The notes below the pieces were generated by a model. It did not search any database and was not told the DNA's origin. It saw only the letters and a list, made by a program, of their open reading frames with translations. 64,000 nt of DNA from Shinella curvata (GTDB taxonomy: Bacteria > Pseudomonadota > Alphaproteobacteria > Rhizobiales > Rhizobiaceae): contig NZ_JALJCJ010000005.1 of NCBI RefSeq assembly GCF_022899935.1, positions 434,001-498,000 on the forward strand. The letters run 5' to 3'. Shown here one piece after another: positions 9,179-20,383 of this stretch. How positions within the stretch are numbered: the first letter of the stretch is position 1; each line of letters starts with the position of its first letter. A program made the position numbers and the translations under genes.

Positions 9179-10345
9179 TCAACGCACGCCGAGCACGGTC
9201 ATCAGGCTTTTCATGCGCTCCGCCGCGAGATCCGGCTTGTCGAGCACATTCGCCTGGTCGGCGAGACGGAAGACATCGGCATAGTGCAGCACGCCACGGG
9301 CGGACTGCATGCCGGCCGGCATGGTGAAATGATCCTGGTGGCCGTTCAGCCAGGCGAGGAAGACGACGCCCGCCTTGTAGTACTGCGTCGGCGCCTCGAA
9401 GATCTTGCGCGACAGCGGCACGGTCGGCTCGATGACGGCACGGAACGTCGCAACGTCGCCGGCCGCCAGTGACGCCAGCGCCGTCGAGGCCTGCGGCGCC
9501 ACCGCATCGAAGATGCCGAGCAGCGCATGGCTGTATTTCCGGCCGTCGCCCTCGATCAGCTCGGCATAGTTGAAATCGTCGCCGGTAAAACACAGCACGC
9601 CCTCCGGCAGGCGGTCGCGCAGCGCCACTTCCTTGGCGTTTTCGAGAAGCGAGATCTTGATGCCTTCGACCTTGTCGCGGTTTTCATCGATGATCGACAG
9701 AACCGCATCGAGCGCCGGCTCGAAACTGTCCGAGCCCCAATAGCCCTTCAACTGCGGATCGAACATGTCGCCGAGCCAGTGCAGCACGACCTTGTCCTTG
9801 GCCTGGCCGAGGATGCGGCCATAGACCTTGCGGTAATCGTCCGGCGATCTGGCGAGGCGGGCAAGCGCGCGGCTCGCCATCATGATCGCCCGGCCGCCAT
9901 GTTTCTCGACGAAGCCGACCTGCTCCTCATAGGCCGCGATCACATCGTCCAGCGAGCGGGCGTCGGCCGGATTCAGGTGATCCGTACCAGCACCGCAGGC
10001 GAGGTCGGCGCCCGGCACCGTCTTCGCCTCGGCGAGCGAGCGACGGATCAGTTCCTGTGCGCCGGCCCAATCGAGCCCCATGCCGCGCTGCGCCGTATCC
10101 ATCGCCTCGGCAATGCGGAAGCCGAGCGACCAGAGGTGGCGGCGGAAGGCCATGGTGGCGTCCCAATCGACCGCCGGCGCCTCCCAGGGTCGCGCATCGC
10201 GACGGGGGTCCGACACCACATGGGCCGCGGCATAGGCGATACGGTTGAAGACGGGGGTTGCGGCGGGGCGCTCTGTCGGCGTGCCGGCAAGGGTATAGGT
10301 TTCGACACCGCCATCGGCACGCGGCAGGGAAAGGCTGATCGGCAT
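9179..10345 (-). CDS. DUF993 family protein, dihydrodipicolinate-synthase-like
   Basis: A 388-residue protein of the DUF993 family, related to the DapA/NAL class I aldolase TIM barrels. Lys230 in VEGIKISLLE sits where class I aldolases carry the Schiff-base lysine, and CFTGDDFNYAELIEG (about 252-266) matches the next DapA landmark. It therefore probably makes or breaks a C-C bond of a keto acid, but the substrate is unknown. It is divergent from the lacI-type gene at 10726, and an operator-like palindrome lies in its promoter, so it very likely belongs to the same regulon as the downstream dehydrogenase and CoA genes. Confidence 0.8.
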   Translation of the reverse strand: MPISLSLPRADGGVETYTLAGTPTERPAATPVFNRIAYAAAHVVSDPRRDARPWEAPAVDWDATMAFRRHLWSLGFRIAEAMDTAQRGMGLDWAGAQELIRRSLAEAKTVPGADLACGAGTDHLNPADARSLDDVIAAYEEQVGFVEKHGGRAIMMASRALARLARSPDDYRKVYGRILGQAKDKVVLHWLGDMFDPQLKGYWGSDSFEPALDAVLSIIDENRDKVEGIKISLLENAKEVALRDRLPEGVLCFTGDDFNYAELIEGDGRKYSHALLGIFDAVAPQASTALASLAAGDVATFRAVIEPTVPLSRKIFEAPTQYYKAGVVFLAWLNGHQDHFTMPAGMQSARGVLHYADVFRLADQANVLDKPDLAAERMKSLMTVLGVR

Positions 10346-10376
10346 GGAGTCCTCCCGAGGTTTGTTCAGGGCAATA

Positions 10377-10399
10377 ATTTAGATCGTTCCAAATTTCAA
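10377..10399 (-). promoter_or_regulatory. LacI-type operator in the DUF993 promoter
   Basis: On the minus strand the order is TTGAAA (10399-10394, -35), then TTTGGAACGATCTAAA, then AT-rich sequence that can serve as a -10. The 16-base palindrome matches the operator in front of the lacI gene (ATTGGAACGATCCAAT) at 13 of 16 positions and occupies the -35/-10 spacer. Confidence 0.7.
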
Positions 10400-10532
10400 G
10401 GGTGATTTTTGAAACCGACACTGAAAACCACGGCACACGACCCTGCCGCTGAAAAACACCGGAAGCCGCTTGCCCGCCCTACTCCGTCATCCTCTCCCCT
10501 GCAAGCCGAAGATCCAGAAATCCGGCAGTTGA

Positions 10533-12770
<2,238 letters not shown>

Positions 12771-12776
12771 AACACC

Positions 12777-14390
12777 ATGAGCAAGCATATCACGCCACGC
12801 CAGGCTGCAGACCTGATCCCGGACGGCGCCGTCGTTTCGGTCTCCTCCTCCTCCGGCCTCGGCTGCCCGGACCTGACCTTGAAGGCGATCGGCGAGCGCT
12901 TCGACGAGACCGGTCATCCGCAGAACCTCACCACGCTGCATCCGATCGCCGCCGGCGACATGAGCGGCATCAAGGGCGTGGACTACATCGCGAAAAAGGG
13001 CCTGCTGAAGACGATCATCGGCGGCTCCTATCCGTCCGGCCCGTCCTCTTCCGAGCCGCCGCTGATCTGGCAGATGATCGGCAACGACGAGGTGGCCGCC
13101 TATAACGTGCCGTCCGGCATTCTGTTCGACATGCACCGCGAGGCCGCCGCCAAGCGCCCGGGCGTGATCACCAAGGTCGGCCTCGACACCTTCGTCGATC
13201 CGCGCCGCGAAGGCTCCGCGATGAACGCTTCGGCGGCGAAGAACCCGGTCGTCGAAAAAATCACCTTTGCCGGTGAGGACTGGCTGTATTTCAAGGCGAT
13301 CGCACCGCAGGTGGCGATCATCCGCGCCACGACGGCCGACGAGCGCGGCAACCTGACCTATGAGCACGAAGGCGCCTATCTCGGCGGCCTCGACCAGGCG
13401 CTCGCCGCCCGTAACAATGGCGGCATCGTCATTGCGCAGGTCAAGCGCATCGTCAAGGACGGCTCGCTGAAACCGCATGACGTGCGCGTGCCCGGCGTGC
13501 TTGTCGATTACATCGTGGTCGATCCCGACCAGAAGCAGACGACGCAGACGCTCTACGATCCGGCGATTTCCGGTGAGATCTTCCGGCCGCTCGACACATT
13601 CCGCGTGCCGGAATTCAACATCCAGAAGGTCATCGCCCGCCGCGTGGCGCAGGAACTGGAAGCCGGCAGTGCCGTCAATCTCGGCTTCGGCATATCCGCC
13701 AACGTGCCGCGCATCCTGCTCGAAGAGGGCCTGCATGGCGCCGTCACCTGGGTGATCGAACAGGGGGCCGTCGGCGGCGTGCCGCTGCTCGACTTCGCCT
13801 TCGGTTGCGCCTCCAACGCCGATGCCTTCATGCCCTCGCCCTACCAGTTCACCTATTTCCAGGGTGCGGGTTTTGACGCTTCGCTGCTCTCCTTCCTGGA
13901 AATCGGCAGGGACGGCTCGGTCAACGTGTCAAAGCTCTCCTTCCGGCCGCATGTTACGGCGGGCGCCGGCGGCTTCGTCGACATCACGGCGCGGGCGAAG
14001 AAGATCGTCTTCTCAGGCATGTTCAATGCCGGCGCAAAACTCGCCGTCGAGGGCGGCAAGCTGGTAATCGAGAAGGAAGGCAAGCTCAAGAAGCTGGTCA
14101 GCGCCGTCGAGCATGTCACCTTCTCCGGCCCGCGCGGCGTGGCGCAGGGGCAGGACATCACCTATGTCACCGAACGCTGCGTGCTGAAGCTGACGCCGGA
14201 GGGTATCGTGCTCACCGAGATCGCACCGGGCGTCGATCTCCAGGCGCACATCCTCGACCAGTCGGAATTCGACCTTATCGTTTCGCCGGATCTGAAGGTC
14301 ATGGATGCAGCACTTTTCGCGGATGCGCCGATCGGCCTGACGCTGCCGCAGAAGGCGCCGCGCCGGCTGGCTGGAGCACACCATGGCTGA
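12777..14390 (+). CDS. Acyl-CoA:acetate/3-ketoacid CoA-transferase (YdiF-like, fused alpha-beta)
   Basis: A 537-residue single-chain family I CoA-transferase, with the alpha-like half at about 1-260 and the beta-like half at about 270-520. The likely catalytic glutamate, which forms the glutamyl-CoA thioester, is Glu328 in VIEQGAVGG. Family members move CoA between acetyl-CoA and short-chain or 3-keto acids. The gene begins 6 bases after the dehydrogenase and overlaps the crotonase by 8 bases. Context suggests that an acid produced from a sugar-like compound is activated here for beta-oxidation-type steps. Confidence 0.88.
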   Translation: MSKHITPRQAADLIPDGAVVSVSSSSGLGCPDLTLKAIGERFDETGHPQNLTTLHPIAAGDMSGIKGVDYIAKKGLLKTIIGGSYPSGPSSSEPPLIWQMIGNDEVAAYNVPSGILFDMHREAAAKRPGVITKVGLDTFVDPRREGSAMNASAAKNPVVEKITFAGEDWLYFKAIAPQVAIIRATTADERGNLTYEHEGAYLGGLDQALAARNNGGIVIAQVKRIVKDGSLKPHDVRVPGVLVDYIVVDPDQKQTTQTLYDPAISGEIFRPLDTFRVPEFNIQKVIARRVAQELEAGSAVNLGFGISANVPRILLEEGLHGAVTWVIEQGAVGGVPLLDFAFGCASNADAFMPSPYQFTYFQGAGFDASLLSFLEIGRDGSVNVSKLSFRPHVTAGAGGFVDITARAKKIVFSGMFNAGAKLAVEGGKLVIEKEGKLKKLVSAVEHVTFSGPRGVAQGQDITYVTERCVLKLTPEGIVLTEIAPGVDLQAHILDQSEFDLIVSPDLKVMDAALFADAPIGLTLPQKAPRRLAGAHHG

Positions 14391-15162
14391 ACCGCGCATC
14401 CGCATCTCCGTTGAAGGCGACGTCGCGACGATCACCGTCGCGCGACCTGAAAAGGCGAACGCCTTCGACATCGACATGCTGAAGGAACTTTCCGCCGCCT
14501 GTGACGCGGTCGAGGCGAATGCCGCCGTGCGCGTCGCGATCCTGACCGGCGAAGGCAAGGCCTTTTCGGCGGGCGGTGACATCCGCGCCTGGGCCGGTAT
14601 GGAAGCCAGTGAATTCGGCCATGCCTGGGTGCGCTTCGGTCACCGCGTCTTCGAACGGCTGGCGACGTTGCGCATGCCGCTGATTGCCGCCGTCAATGGC
14701 CACGCGCTAGGTGGCGGGCTGGAACTGGCGGCTGCCGCCGATATTCGCATCGCCGAAACGCAGGTGAAGATCGGCCTGCCGGAAGCCGGTCTCGGCATGG
14801 TGCCGGGCTGGTCCGGCACGCAACGGCTGGTGAAACGATTTGGCGCGCAGCCCGTGCGCCGCATGCTGCTCGGCGGTGAGGTTTTGACCGCCGTGGAGGC
14901 ACAGACGCTCGGTATAGTCGACCAGGTTGTGGACACAGGTGCGGCCGTCGAGGCTGCAAAGGCCTATGCCGCGCGCATCGCGGCCCGGGGCCCTGCGGCG
15001 ACGGAAGTCTCGAAGCTGATGATCGCCGTGGCGAACGGCGAAGACAATGGTGCGGCGGTGGAGGCCCTGGGCTCGATCCTCGTCGCCAAGACCGGGGACC
15101 TGAAGGAAGGCGTCGCCGCCTTCACGGGTAAGCGCCCCGCAGAGTTCAAGGGAGAATGGTAA
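14383..15162 (+). CDS. Enoyl-CoA hydratase/isomerase family protein
   Basis: A 259-residue crotonase-fold protein. The oxyanion-hole region FSAGGDIRAWAG (about 64-75) and the HALGGGLELAAAADIRIA segment are present. The catalytic-Glu region reads LPEAGLGMVPGWSGTQRL, keeping the Glu of GLPEAG-type hydratases but with WSG where typical hydratases have GGG. It overlaps the CoA-transferase by 8 bases and the aldehyde dehydrogenase by 1. It should hydrate, isomerise or cleave the CoA ester made by its neighbour. Specificity is unknown. Confidence 0.85.
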   Translation: MAEPRIRISVEGDVATITVARPEKANAFDIDMLKELSAACDAVEANAAVRVAILTGEGKAFSAGGDIRAWAGMEASEFGHAWVRFGHRVFERLATLRMPLIAAVNGHALGGGLELAAAADIRIAETQVKIGLPEAGLGMVPGWSGTQRLVKRFGAQPVRRMLLGGEVLTAVEAQTLGIVDQVVDTGAAVEAAKAYAARIAARGPAATEVSKLMIAVANGEDNGAAVEALGSILVAKTGDLKEGVAAFTGKRPAEFKGEW

Positions 15163-16667
15163 TGACCGCGCATGTGAAGCCGAAGGCGCTGGAAAACTTC
15201 AAGGCACGCGATTTCCGCATGCTGATCGACGGCGTCTGGACGGAAGGCGCAGGCCCCGCGCTCGAACGCGTGGCACCGGGCCACGGCATCGTGGTCAGCC
15301 GCTATCCGGCCGGCACCAAGGCCGATGCCGAACGCGCTATCGCCGCCGCCCGCAAGGCCTTCGACGACGGCCCATGGCCGACCATGACGGGCGCCGAGCG
15401 CTCCAACATCCTGCTGAAGGCCGCCGACCTCATCGCCGCACGTGCCGATGAACTCGCCTTCCTCGACTGCATCGAGAGCGGCAAGCCGATCAGCCAGGCC
15501 AAGGGCGAACTTGGCGGTGCCGCCGATATCTGGCGCTACGCCGCAGCCCTTGCCCGCGACCTGCACGGCGAGAGCTACAACACGCTCGGCGAAGGCACGC
15601 TCGGTGTCGTGCTGCGCGAGGCGATCGGCGTCGTCTCCATCATCACGCCATGGAACTTCCCCTTCCTGATTGTCAGCCAGAAGCTGCCCTTCGCGCTCGC
15701 CGCCGGCTGCACGACGGTCGTCAAGCCGTCGGAACTCACCTCCGGCTCGACGCTCGTACTGGGCGAAATCCTCATCGAGGCCGGCGTGCCGGCGGGTGTC
15801 GTCAACATCATCACCGGCACCGGCCCGGAGGTCGGCGCCCCGATGACGACGCATCCCGATGTCGATATGGTCTCCTTCACCGGATCCACCGGCGTCGGCC
15901 GCCTGACGATGGCCAATGCCGCACAGACACTGAAGAAGGTCTCGCTGGAACTCGGCGGCAAGAACCCGCAGATCGTCTTCCCCGATGCCAACCTCGACGA
16001 ATTTATCGACGCCGCCGTGTTCGGCGCCTATTTCAACGCCGGTGAATGCTGCAATGCCGGCTCGCGGCTGATCCTGCACACGTCGATCGCGGCGGACGTG
16101 ACCGCCCGCATCGCTGAACTTGCGAAAAAAGTGAAGGTCGGCGATCCGCTCGATCCGACGACGCAGGTCGGCGCGATCATCACGCCGCAACACCTCGAAA
16201 AGATCGGCTCCTATGTCGATGGCGCGACCAAGGCCGGCGCTTCAGTGGCCCTCGGCGGCAACGCCCTCGATCTCGGCCTCGGCCAGTTCATGGCGCCGAC
16301 CATCCTCTCCGGCGTGCTGCCCGAGATGACGGTCGCCCGCGAGGAAGTGTTCGGCCCGGTGCTGTCGGTGCTGACCTTCGAGACGACGCAAGAAGCGATC
16401 CGCATCGCCAACGCCATCGACTACGGCCTCTCGGCCGGTGTGTGGAGCCGCGATTTCGACACCTGCCTGACGGTCGGCCGCAAGGTGCGCGCCGGCACGG
16501 TCTGGATGAACACCTTCATGGACGGTGCGTCCGAACTGCCCTTCGGCGGCTATCGCCAGTCCGGCCTCGGCCGCGAACTCGGCCGCCATGCGGTGGAGGA
16601 TTATACCGAAACCAAGACGCTCAACATGCATATGGGCGCGCGCACCGGCTGGTGGATGCCGCGATGA
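15162..16667 (+). CDS. Aldehyde dehydrogenase (NAD(P)+)
   Basis: A 501-residue member of the aldehyde dehydrogenase superfamily, closest by eye to betaine- and aminobutyraldehyde dehydrogenases. The motifs are ITPWNFPFLIVSQKLPFALAAGCTTVVKPSE, FTGSTGVG, the general base Glu in LELGGKNPQ and the nucleophile Cys in NAGECCNAGSR. An ATG also exists at 15156, but 15162 has the better spaced AAGGGAG site and forms TAATG with the crotonase stop. It is the last gene of the lacI-led operon and would oxidise an aldehyde released by the pathway. Confidence 0.88.
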   Translation: MTAHVKPKALENFKARDFRMLIDGVWTEGAGPALERVAPGHGIVVSRYPAGTKADAERAIAAARKAFDDGPWPTMTGAERSNILLKAADLIAARADELAFLDCIESGKPISQAKGELGGAADIWRYAAALARDLHGESYNTLGEGTLGVVLREAIGVVSIITPWNFPFLIVSQKLPFALAAGCTTVVKPSELTSGSTLVLGEILIEAGVPAGVVNIITGTGPEVGAPMTTHPDVDMVSFTGSTGVGRLTMANAAQTLKKVSLELGGKNPQIVFPDANLDEFIDAAVFGAYFNAGECCNAGSRLILHTSIAADVTARIAELAKKVKVGDPLDPTTQVGAIITPQHLEKIGSYVDGATKAGASVALGGNALDLGLGQFMAPTILSGVLPEMTVAREEVFGPVLSVLTFETTQEAIRIANAIDYGLSAGVWSRDFDTCLTVGRKVRAGTVWMNTFMDGASELPFGGYRQSGLGRELGRHAVEDYTETKTLNMHMGARTGWWMPR

Positions 16668-16714
16668 CGAAACCCTTCCCGACAACCATGGATGGGACCG
16701 GCTTTGCCGCCCGC

Positions 16715-17767
16715 TCAGGGCGTCGGGAAGCCGAATTGCGGGCTTTGCAGGATCGTGAGGTCCTCGACGGGCTCGCCGGCGATGCGCTGCAAGAGCAATT
16801 GCCCCATCGCCTCGCCGGCCGCCTTGAGGTCCTCGTAGATCGTCTCGACCTTGGGCTGAATCTGGCTGAGGAGCAGCGAGGTCTGCTTGGCGACGATGTC
16901 GTATTCCGCGCCGAGGGTAAAGCCCTGGTCGCTCATGCCGGTAATGGTGGCAAGTGCAGAGACTTCGCCGGGACAGGCGAAACCGTCCGGCGGATCGGGC
17001 TCACCGCTGCGGCGGCGCACATAGTCGCGGATCATGTCGGCGGGGCTGTCAAGATCGAGCGTGTCGGGAATTTCGTAGGCGATTCCGGCCTCGCGCACCG
17101 CCGTCATGAAGCCGTGCAGCATGTGCTGGTGAAAGGTCAGGCGCTTCGGCGGCAGGATGATCGTGACCTTGCGCCGGCCCTTGACGATCAGCCGCCGGGT
17201 GGCCTCGTAGGCGAAGGCGTAATTGTCGTAGTCGACGAAGGCATGCGGAGTGGAAAATTCCGTGCGGCCGTGCGTGACGAAGGGAAAGCCGTTTTCGAGC
17301 AGCAGCCGCACGCGCGGATCGAAGGGCTCGGTGCGCGAAAAGATCAGGCCGTCAGCCATGCCGTTGCGGATGATGTAATTGACGGCATCGACATTGCTGC
17401 CGTCGAGAAAATTCGGCGTGACGATGAGATGGTAGGGCGTCGCCTGGAGCGCGCGCGCCAGGCCATGCATGATCGACGTGCCGAAGCCCAGAATTTCCTC
17501 GTGCGGATCAAGCAGCACGGAGATGACATTGGTGCGGCCGGTCTTGAGGCGCTGGGCGGCGCGGTCGGGAAGGTAACCGATCTCGGCGGCGACCTCGTGC
17601 ACGCGCCGGCGGGTGTTTTCGGAAATCTGCGGGGCGTTGCCGAGCGCGCGGGAGACCGTGGTGATCGCCAGACCCGTCATTTCGGCAATCGTCTTCAGCG
17701 TCGGCTTGCCGGCTCGGGACGGGTTGCGGGCGGGTTCACTGTCGGCGGGCTTTTCGATGCGGGACAC
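16715..17767 (-). CDS. LacI-family regulator of the sugar importer operon
   Basis: A repressor of about 350 residues. The helix-turn-helix TLKTIAEMTGLAITTVSRALG lies near residue 24, followed by a sensor domain starting NVISVLLDPHEE. The frame is open for another 207 bases upstream, but that stretch contains the predicted promoter and operator, so I place the start at GTG 17767; the ribosome site is weak. It is divergent from the ABC sugar operon. Near-identical AAAACGTTTT-type palindromes lie in both promoters, so it most likely controls the operon and itself. The motif resembles operators of AglR-like LacI proteins. Confidence 0.85.
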   Translation of the reverse strand: MSRIEKPADSEPARNPSRAGKPTLKTIAEMTGLAITTVSRALGNAPQISENTRRRVHEVAAEIGYLPDRAAQRLKTGRTNVISVLLDPHEEILGFGTSIMHGLARALQATPYHLIVTPNFLDGSNVDAVNYIIRNGMADGLIFSRTEPFDPRVRLLLENGFPFVTHGRTEFSTPHAFVDYDNYAFAYEATRRLIVKGRRKVTIILPPKRLTFHQHMLHGFMTAVREAGIAYEIPDTLDLDSPADMIRDYVRRRSGEPDPPDGFACPGEVSALATITGMSDQGFTLGAEYDIVAKQTSLLLSQIQPKVETIYEDLKAAGEAMGQLLLQRIAGEPVEDLTILQSPQFGFPTP

Positions 17768-17849
17768 GGGTGCGTTTCTTTGAATAGCGGGCGTCGATCG
17801 GCGGAACCATACCGGCGCGCCACGCTGCAAGCAATCTTGCACTGCACAG

Positions 17850-17877
17850 AATTTAAAACGTTTTCCGTGCGACGCAA
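17850..17877 (-). promoter_or_regulatory. Promoter and operator of the second lacI-type gene
   Basis: Minus-strand TTGCGT (17877-17872) and TAAATT (17855-17850) are 16 bp apart. The perfect palindrome AAAACGTTTT (17855-17864) overlaps the -10. The same palindrome type sits in the opposing promoter. Confidence 0.65.
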
Positions 17878-17962
17878 CAAGCGCCCGAATTTGCATCAAT
17901 TGCCTGCGCTGCCCGAATTTACCGCATTTGCGAATGCTGTTGCTGCCGACGCTTCGGGTGAC

Positions 17963-17993
17963 TTGACTCCGCAAATTTACAACGTTTTAAATT
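17963..17993 (+). promoter_or_regulatory. Promoter and operator of the sugar importer operon
   Basis: TTGACT (17963-17968) and TTTAAA (17986-17991) are 17 bp apart. A 20-bp palindrome with the core TACAACGTTTTA spans 17974-17993 and covers the -10, with one mismatched pair. The intergenic gap 17768-18099 holds this site, the opposing promoter and no gene that I can see. Confidence 0.72.
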
Positions 17994-18099
17994 GGCGCGG
18001 CACTTTGAGCCGCAAACGAAATTCCGACGCCGTCAACGGCCTCGGGGAAATCGGCGGGAGGAGGCTCTCGCCCTCGAACTTGCAAACGGGAGGAATACG

Positions 18100-19350
18100 A
18101 TGCGCAAGTTTCTGACAACCACCGCAATCGCCGCGGTGATGATGACCATGGGCGGCATGTCCGCCAAGGCAGCCGAAGGCGTCGAGGTTCTGCACTGGTG
18201 GACCTCGGGTGGCGAAGCCGCCGCTCTAGACGTTCTGAAAAAGGATCTGGAAGCCAAGGGCATTTCCTGGACCGACATGCCGGTTGCCGGCGGCGGCGGC
18301 ACGGAAGCCATGACGGTTCTGCGCGCCCGCGTCACGGCCGGCAATGCGCCGACCGCCGTGCAGATGCTCGGCTTCGACATTCTCGACTGGGCCAAGGAAG
18401 GCGCACTCGGCAATCTCGATGACATCGCCGCCAAGGAAGGCTGGGACAAGGTCATCCCGACCGCGCTCCAGCAGTTCTCGAAGTATGACGGCCACTGGAT
18501 CGCAGCACCGGTCAACGTGCACTCCACGAACTGGGTCTGGGTCAACAAGGCAGCCCTCGACAAGGCGGGCGGCAAGGAGCCGGCAAACTGGGACGAACTC
18601 GTTGCTCTCCTCGACAAGTTCAAGGAACAGGGCATCACGCCGGTCGCCCATGGTGGCCAGCCGTGGCAGGACGCGACGATCTTCGACGCGGTCGTGCTCT
18701 CCTTCGGCAACGACTTCTACAAGAAGGCGTTCATCGACCTCGATCCGGAAACGCTGGGCGGCGCCCAGATGAAGGAAGCCTTCGATCGCATGACGAAGCT
18801 GCGCTCCTACGTGGACGACAACTTCTCGGGCCGTGACTGGAACCTCGCATCCGCCATGGTCATCGAAGGCAAGGCCGGCGTGCAGTTCATGGGCGACTGG
18901 GCGAAGGGCGAGTTCATCAAGGCCGGCAAGAAGCCGGGCACGGACTTCGTCTGCATGCGCTTCCCGGGCACGCAGGGCTCCGTCACCTTCAACTCCGACC
19001 AGTTCGCGATGTTCAAGGTTGCCGAGGCCAAGATCCCGTCGCAGCTCGAAATGGCGACCGCCATCGAAAGCCCGGCCTTCCAGTCGGCCTTCAACGTGGT
19101 CAAGGGCTCGGCGCCGGCGCGCACCGACGTCTCGGACGAAGCCTTCGACGATTGCGGCAAGAAGGCCATCAAGGACCTCGCGGAAGCCAACACCAACGGC
19201 TCGCTGTTCGGTTCCATGGCGCATGGCCACGCCAACCCGGCCTCCGTCAAGAACGCGATCTATGACGTCGTGACCCGCCAGTTCAACGGCGAGCTTACCT
19301 CCGAGGAAGCCGTGACGGAACTGAAGGCCGCCGTCGAGGCCGCGAAGTAA
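18100..19350 (+). CDS. Sugar ABC transporter substrate-binding protein
   Basis: A 416-residue periplasmic binding protein of the extracellular family 1 type. The signal peptide ends near [10 protein letters not shown]. The mature start [19 protein letters not shown] is typical of binding proteins related to the glucose/mannose-type GtsA. GGGAGGAA precedes the ATG; an in-frame start 108 bases earlier lacks a ribosome site. It is the first gene of an eight-gene operon. The ligand is probably a mono- or oligosaccharide or glycoside; the sequence does not say which. Confidence 0.9.
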   Translation: MRKFLTTTAIAAVMMTMGGMSAKAAEGVEVLHWWTSGGEAAALDVLKKDLEAKGISWTDMPVAGGGGTEAMTVLRARVTAGNAPTAVQMLGFDILDWAKEGALGNLDDIAAKEGWDKVIPTALQQFSKYDGHWIAAPVNVHSTNWVWVNKAALDKAGGKEPANWDELVALLDKFKEQGITPVAHGGQPWQDATIFDAVVLSFGNDFYKKAFIDLDPETLGGAQMKEAFDRMTKLRSYVDDNFSGRDWNLASAMVIEGKAGVQFMGDWAKGEFIKAGKKPGTDFVCMRFPGTQGSVTFNSDQFAMFKVAEAKIPSQLEMATAIESPAFQSAFNVVKGSAPARTDVSDEAFDDCGKKAIKDLAEANTNGSLFGSMAHGHANPASVKNAIYDVVTRQFNGELTSEEAVTELKAAVEAAK

Positions 19351-19358
19351 GGGGCTAG

Positions 19359-19457
19359 CCCCTCACCCTGCCCTCTCCCCACTGGGGAGAGGGACTTGAA
19401 CGTCGCGGCAAAGCCCTTTTCCCCGTGGGGAGAAGGTGGCGGCAGCCGGATGAGGGG
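19359..19457. repeat. Rhizobial intergenic mosaic-type palindromic element
   Basis: A 99-bp element bounded by CCCCTCA and TGAGGGG contains two inner palindromes, CCCTCTCCCC/GGGGAGAGGG and TTTTCCCC/GGGGAGAA, and ends in GGCGGCAGCCGGATGAGGGG. This matches the RIME-type repeat seen many times in Rhizobiaceae genomes. A further perfect 12-bp palindrome (GGGGCTAGCCCC, 19351-19362) joins the binding-protein stop to it. Between the binding-protein gene and the permeases it may stabilise the 5' message. Confidence 0.78.
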
Positions 19458-19501
19458 GCCACGCGCCGCCCTGTAACCCGATTTCAACGGTGGTACCGAC
19501 C

Positions 19502-20383
19502 ATGGATAGCCGAAGCCGGCTGCAGGAGCTTCTGCCGAAGCTCGTGCTGGCACCCAGTTTCCTCATCGTGCTCGTCTTCGTCTACGGCTTCATCGCCTAT
19601 ACGGGCTTCCTGTCGCTGACGGACAGCAAGATGCTGCCCTCCTACAATTTCGTGGGGTTGAGCAACTATTCCAAGCTCTGGGCACTGCCACATTGGTGGC
19701 GGGCGATCTCGAATCTCGCGATCTTCGCCTCGCTCTACATCGTCATCTGCTCGGTTCTGGGGCTCGGGCTCGCCATCCTGCTCGACCAGAAGATCCGTGC
19801 CGAAGGCATCCTCAGGCCGATCTACCTCTACCCGATGGCGCTCTCCTTCATCGTGACGGGCACCGCCTGGAAGTGGTTCCTCGATCCCGGCATCGGGCTT
19901 GAGAACACCATGCACCTCTGGGGCTGGGAAAGCTTCGCCTTCAACTGGATCAAGGACCGCAATTACGCGATCTACTGCGTGGTGATCGCCGCGGTCTGGC
20001 AGTCGTCCGGCTTCGTCATGGCGATGTTCCTCGCCGGCCTGCGCGGCGTCGACAACGAGATCATCAAGGCCGCCCAGATCGACGGCGCCTCGACCTCGAC
20101 CATCTACCGCCGCATCATCATTCCGCTGATGCGCCCGGTCTTCCTGTCGGCCTTCGTCGTGCTCGCCCACCTCGCCATCAAGGCCTACGACCTTGTCGTG
20201 GCACTGACCGGCGGCGGACCGGGCCAGGCGACCGAACTGCCGGCGACCTTCATGTATTCCTACACGTTTACCCGCAACCAGATGGGGATCGGCGCCTCGT
20301 CGGCCATCATCATGCTGGTCATGATCTTCTCGATCATCATCCCCTACCTCTATTCCGAAATCCGCGGAGGCAAAGGCCGATGA
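19502..20383 (+). CDS. Sugar ABC transporter permease (MalF type)
   Basis: A 293-residue inner-membrane permease with about six hydrophobic segments. The EAA loop that docks the ATPase reads EIIKAAQIDGASTSTIYRRIIIPLMRP. A GTG 12 bases earlier is possible, but ATG 19502 matches the family. It follows the palindromic element and overlaps the second permease (ATGA). It pairs with the next gene to form the translocation path. Confidence 0.9.
   Translation: MDSRSRLQELLPKLVLAPSFLIVLVFVYGFIAYTGFLSLTDSKMLPSYNFVGLSNYSKLWALPHWWRAISNLAIFASLYIVICSVLGLGLAILLDQKIRAEGILRPIYLYPMALSFIVTGTAWKWFLDPGIGLENTMHLWGWESFAFNWIKDRNYAIYCVVIAAVWQSSGFVMAMFLAGLRGVDNEIIKAAQIDGASTSTIYRRIIIPLMRPVFLSAFVVLAHLAIKAYDLVVALTGGGPGQATELPATFMYSYTFTRNQMGIGASSAIIMLVMIFSIIIPYLYSEIRGGKGR

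Noticed and set aside
17768-17974. N-terminal extension of the second lacI gene
   Set aside because: It would cover the predicted promoter and operator and put the helix-turn-helix near residue 90, which is atypical for LacI proteins.
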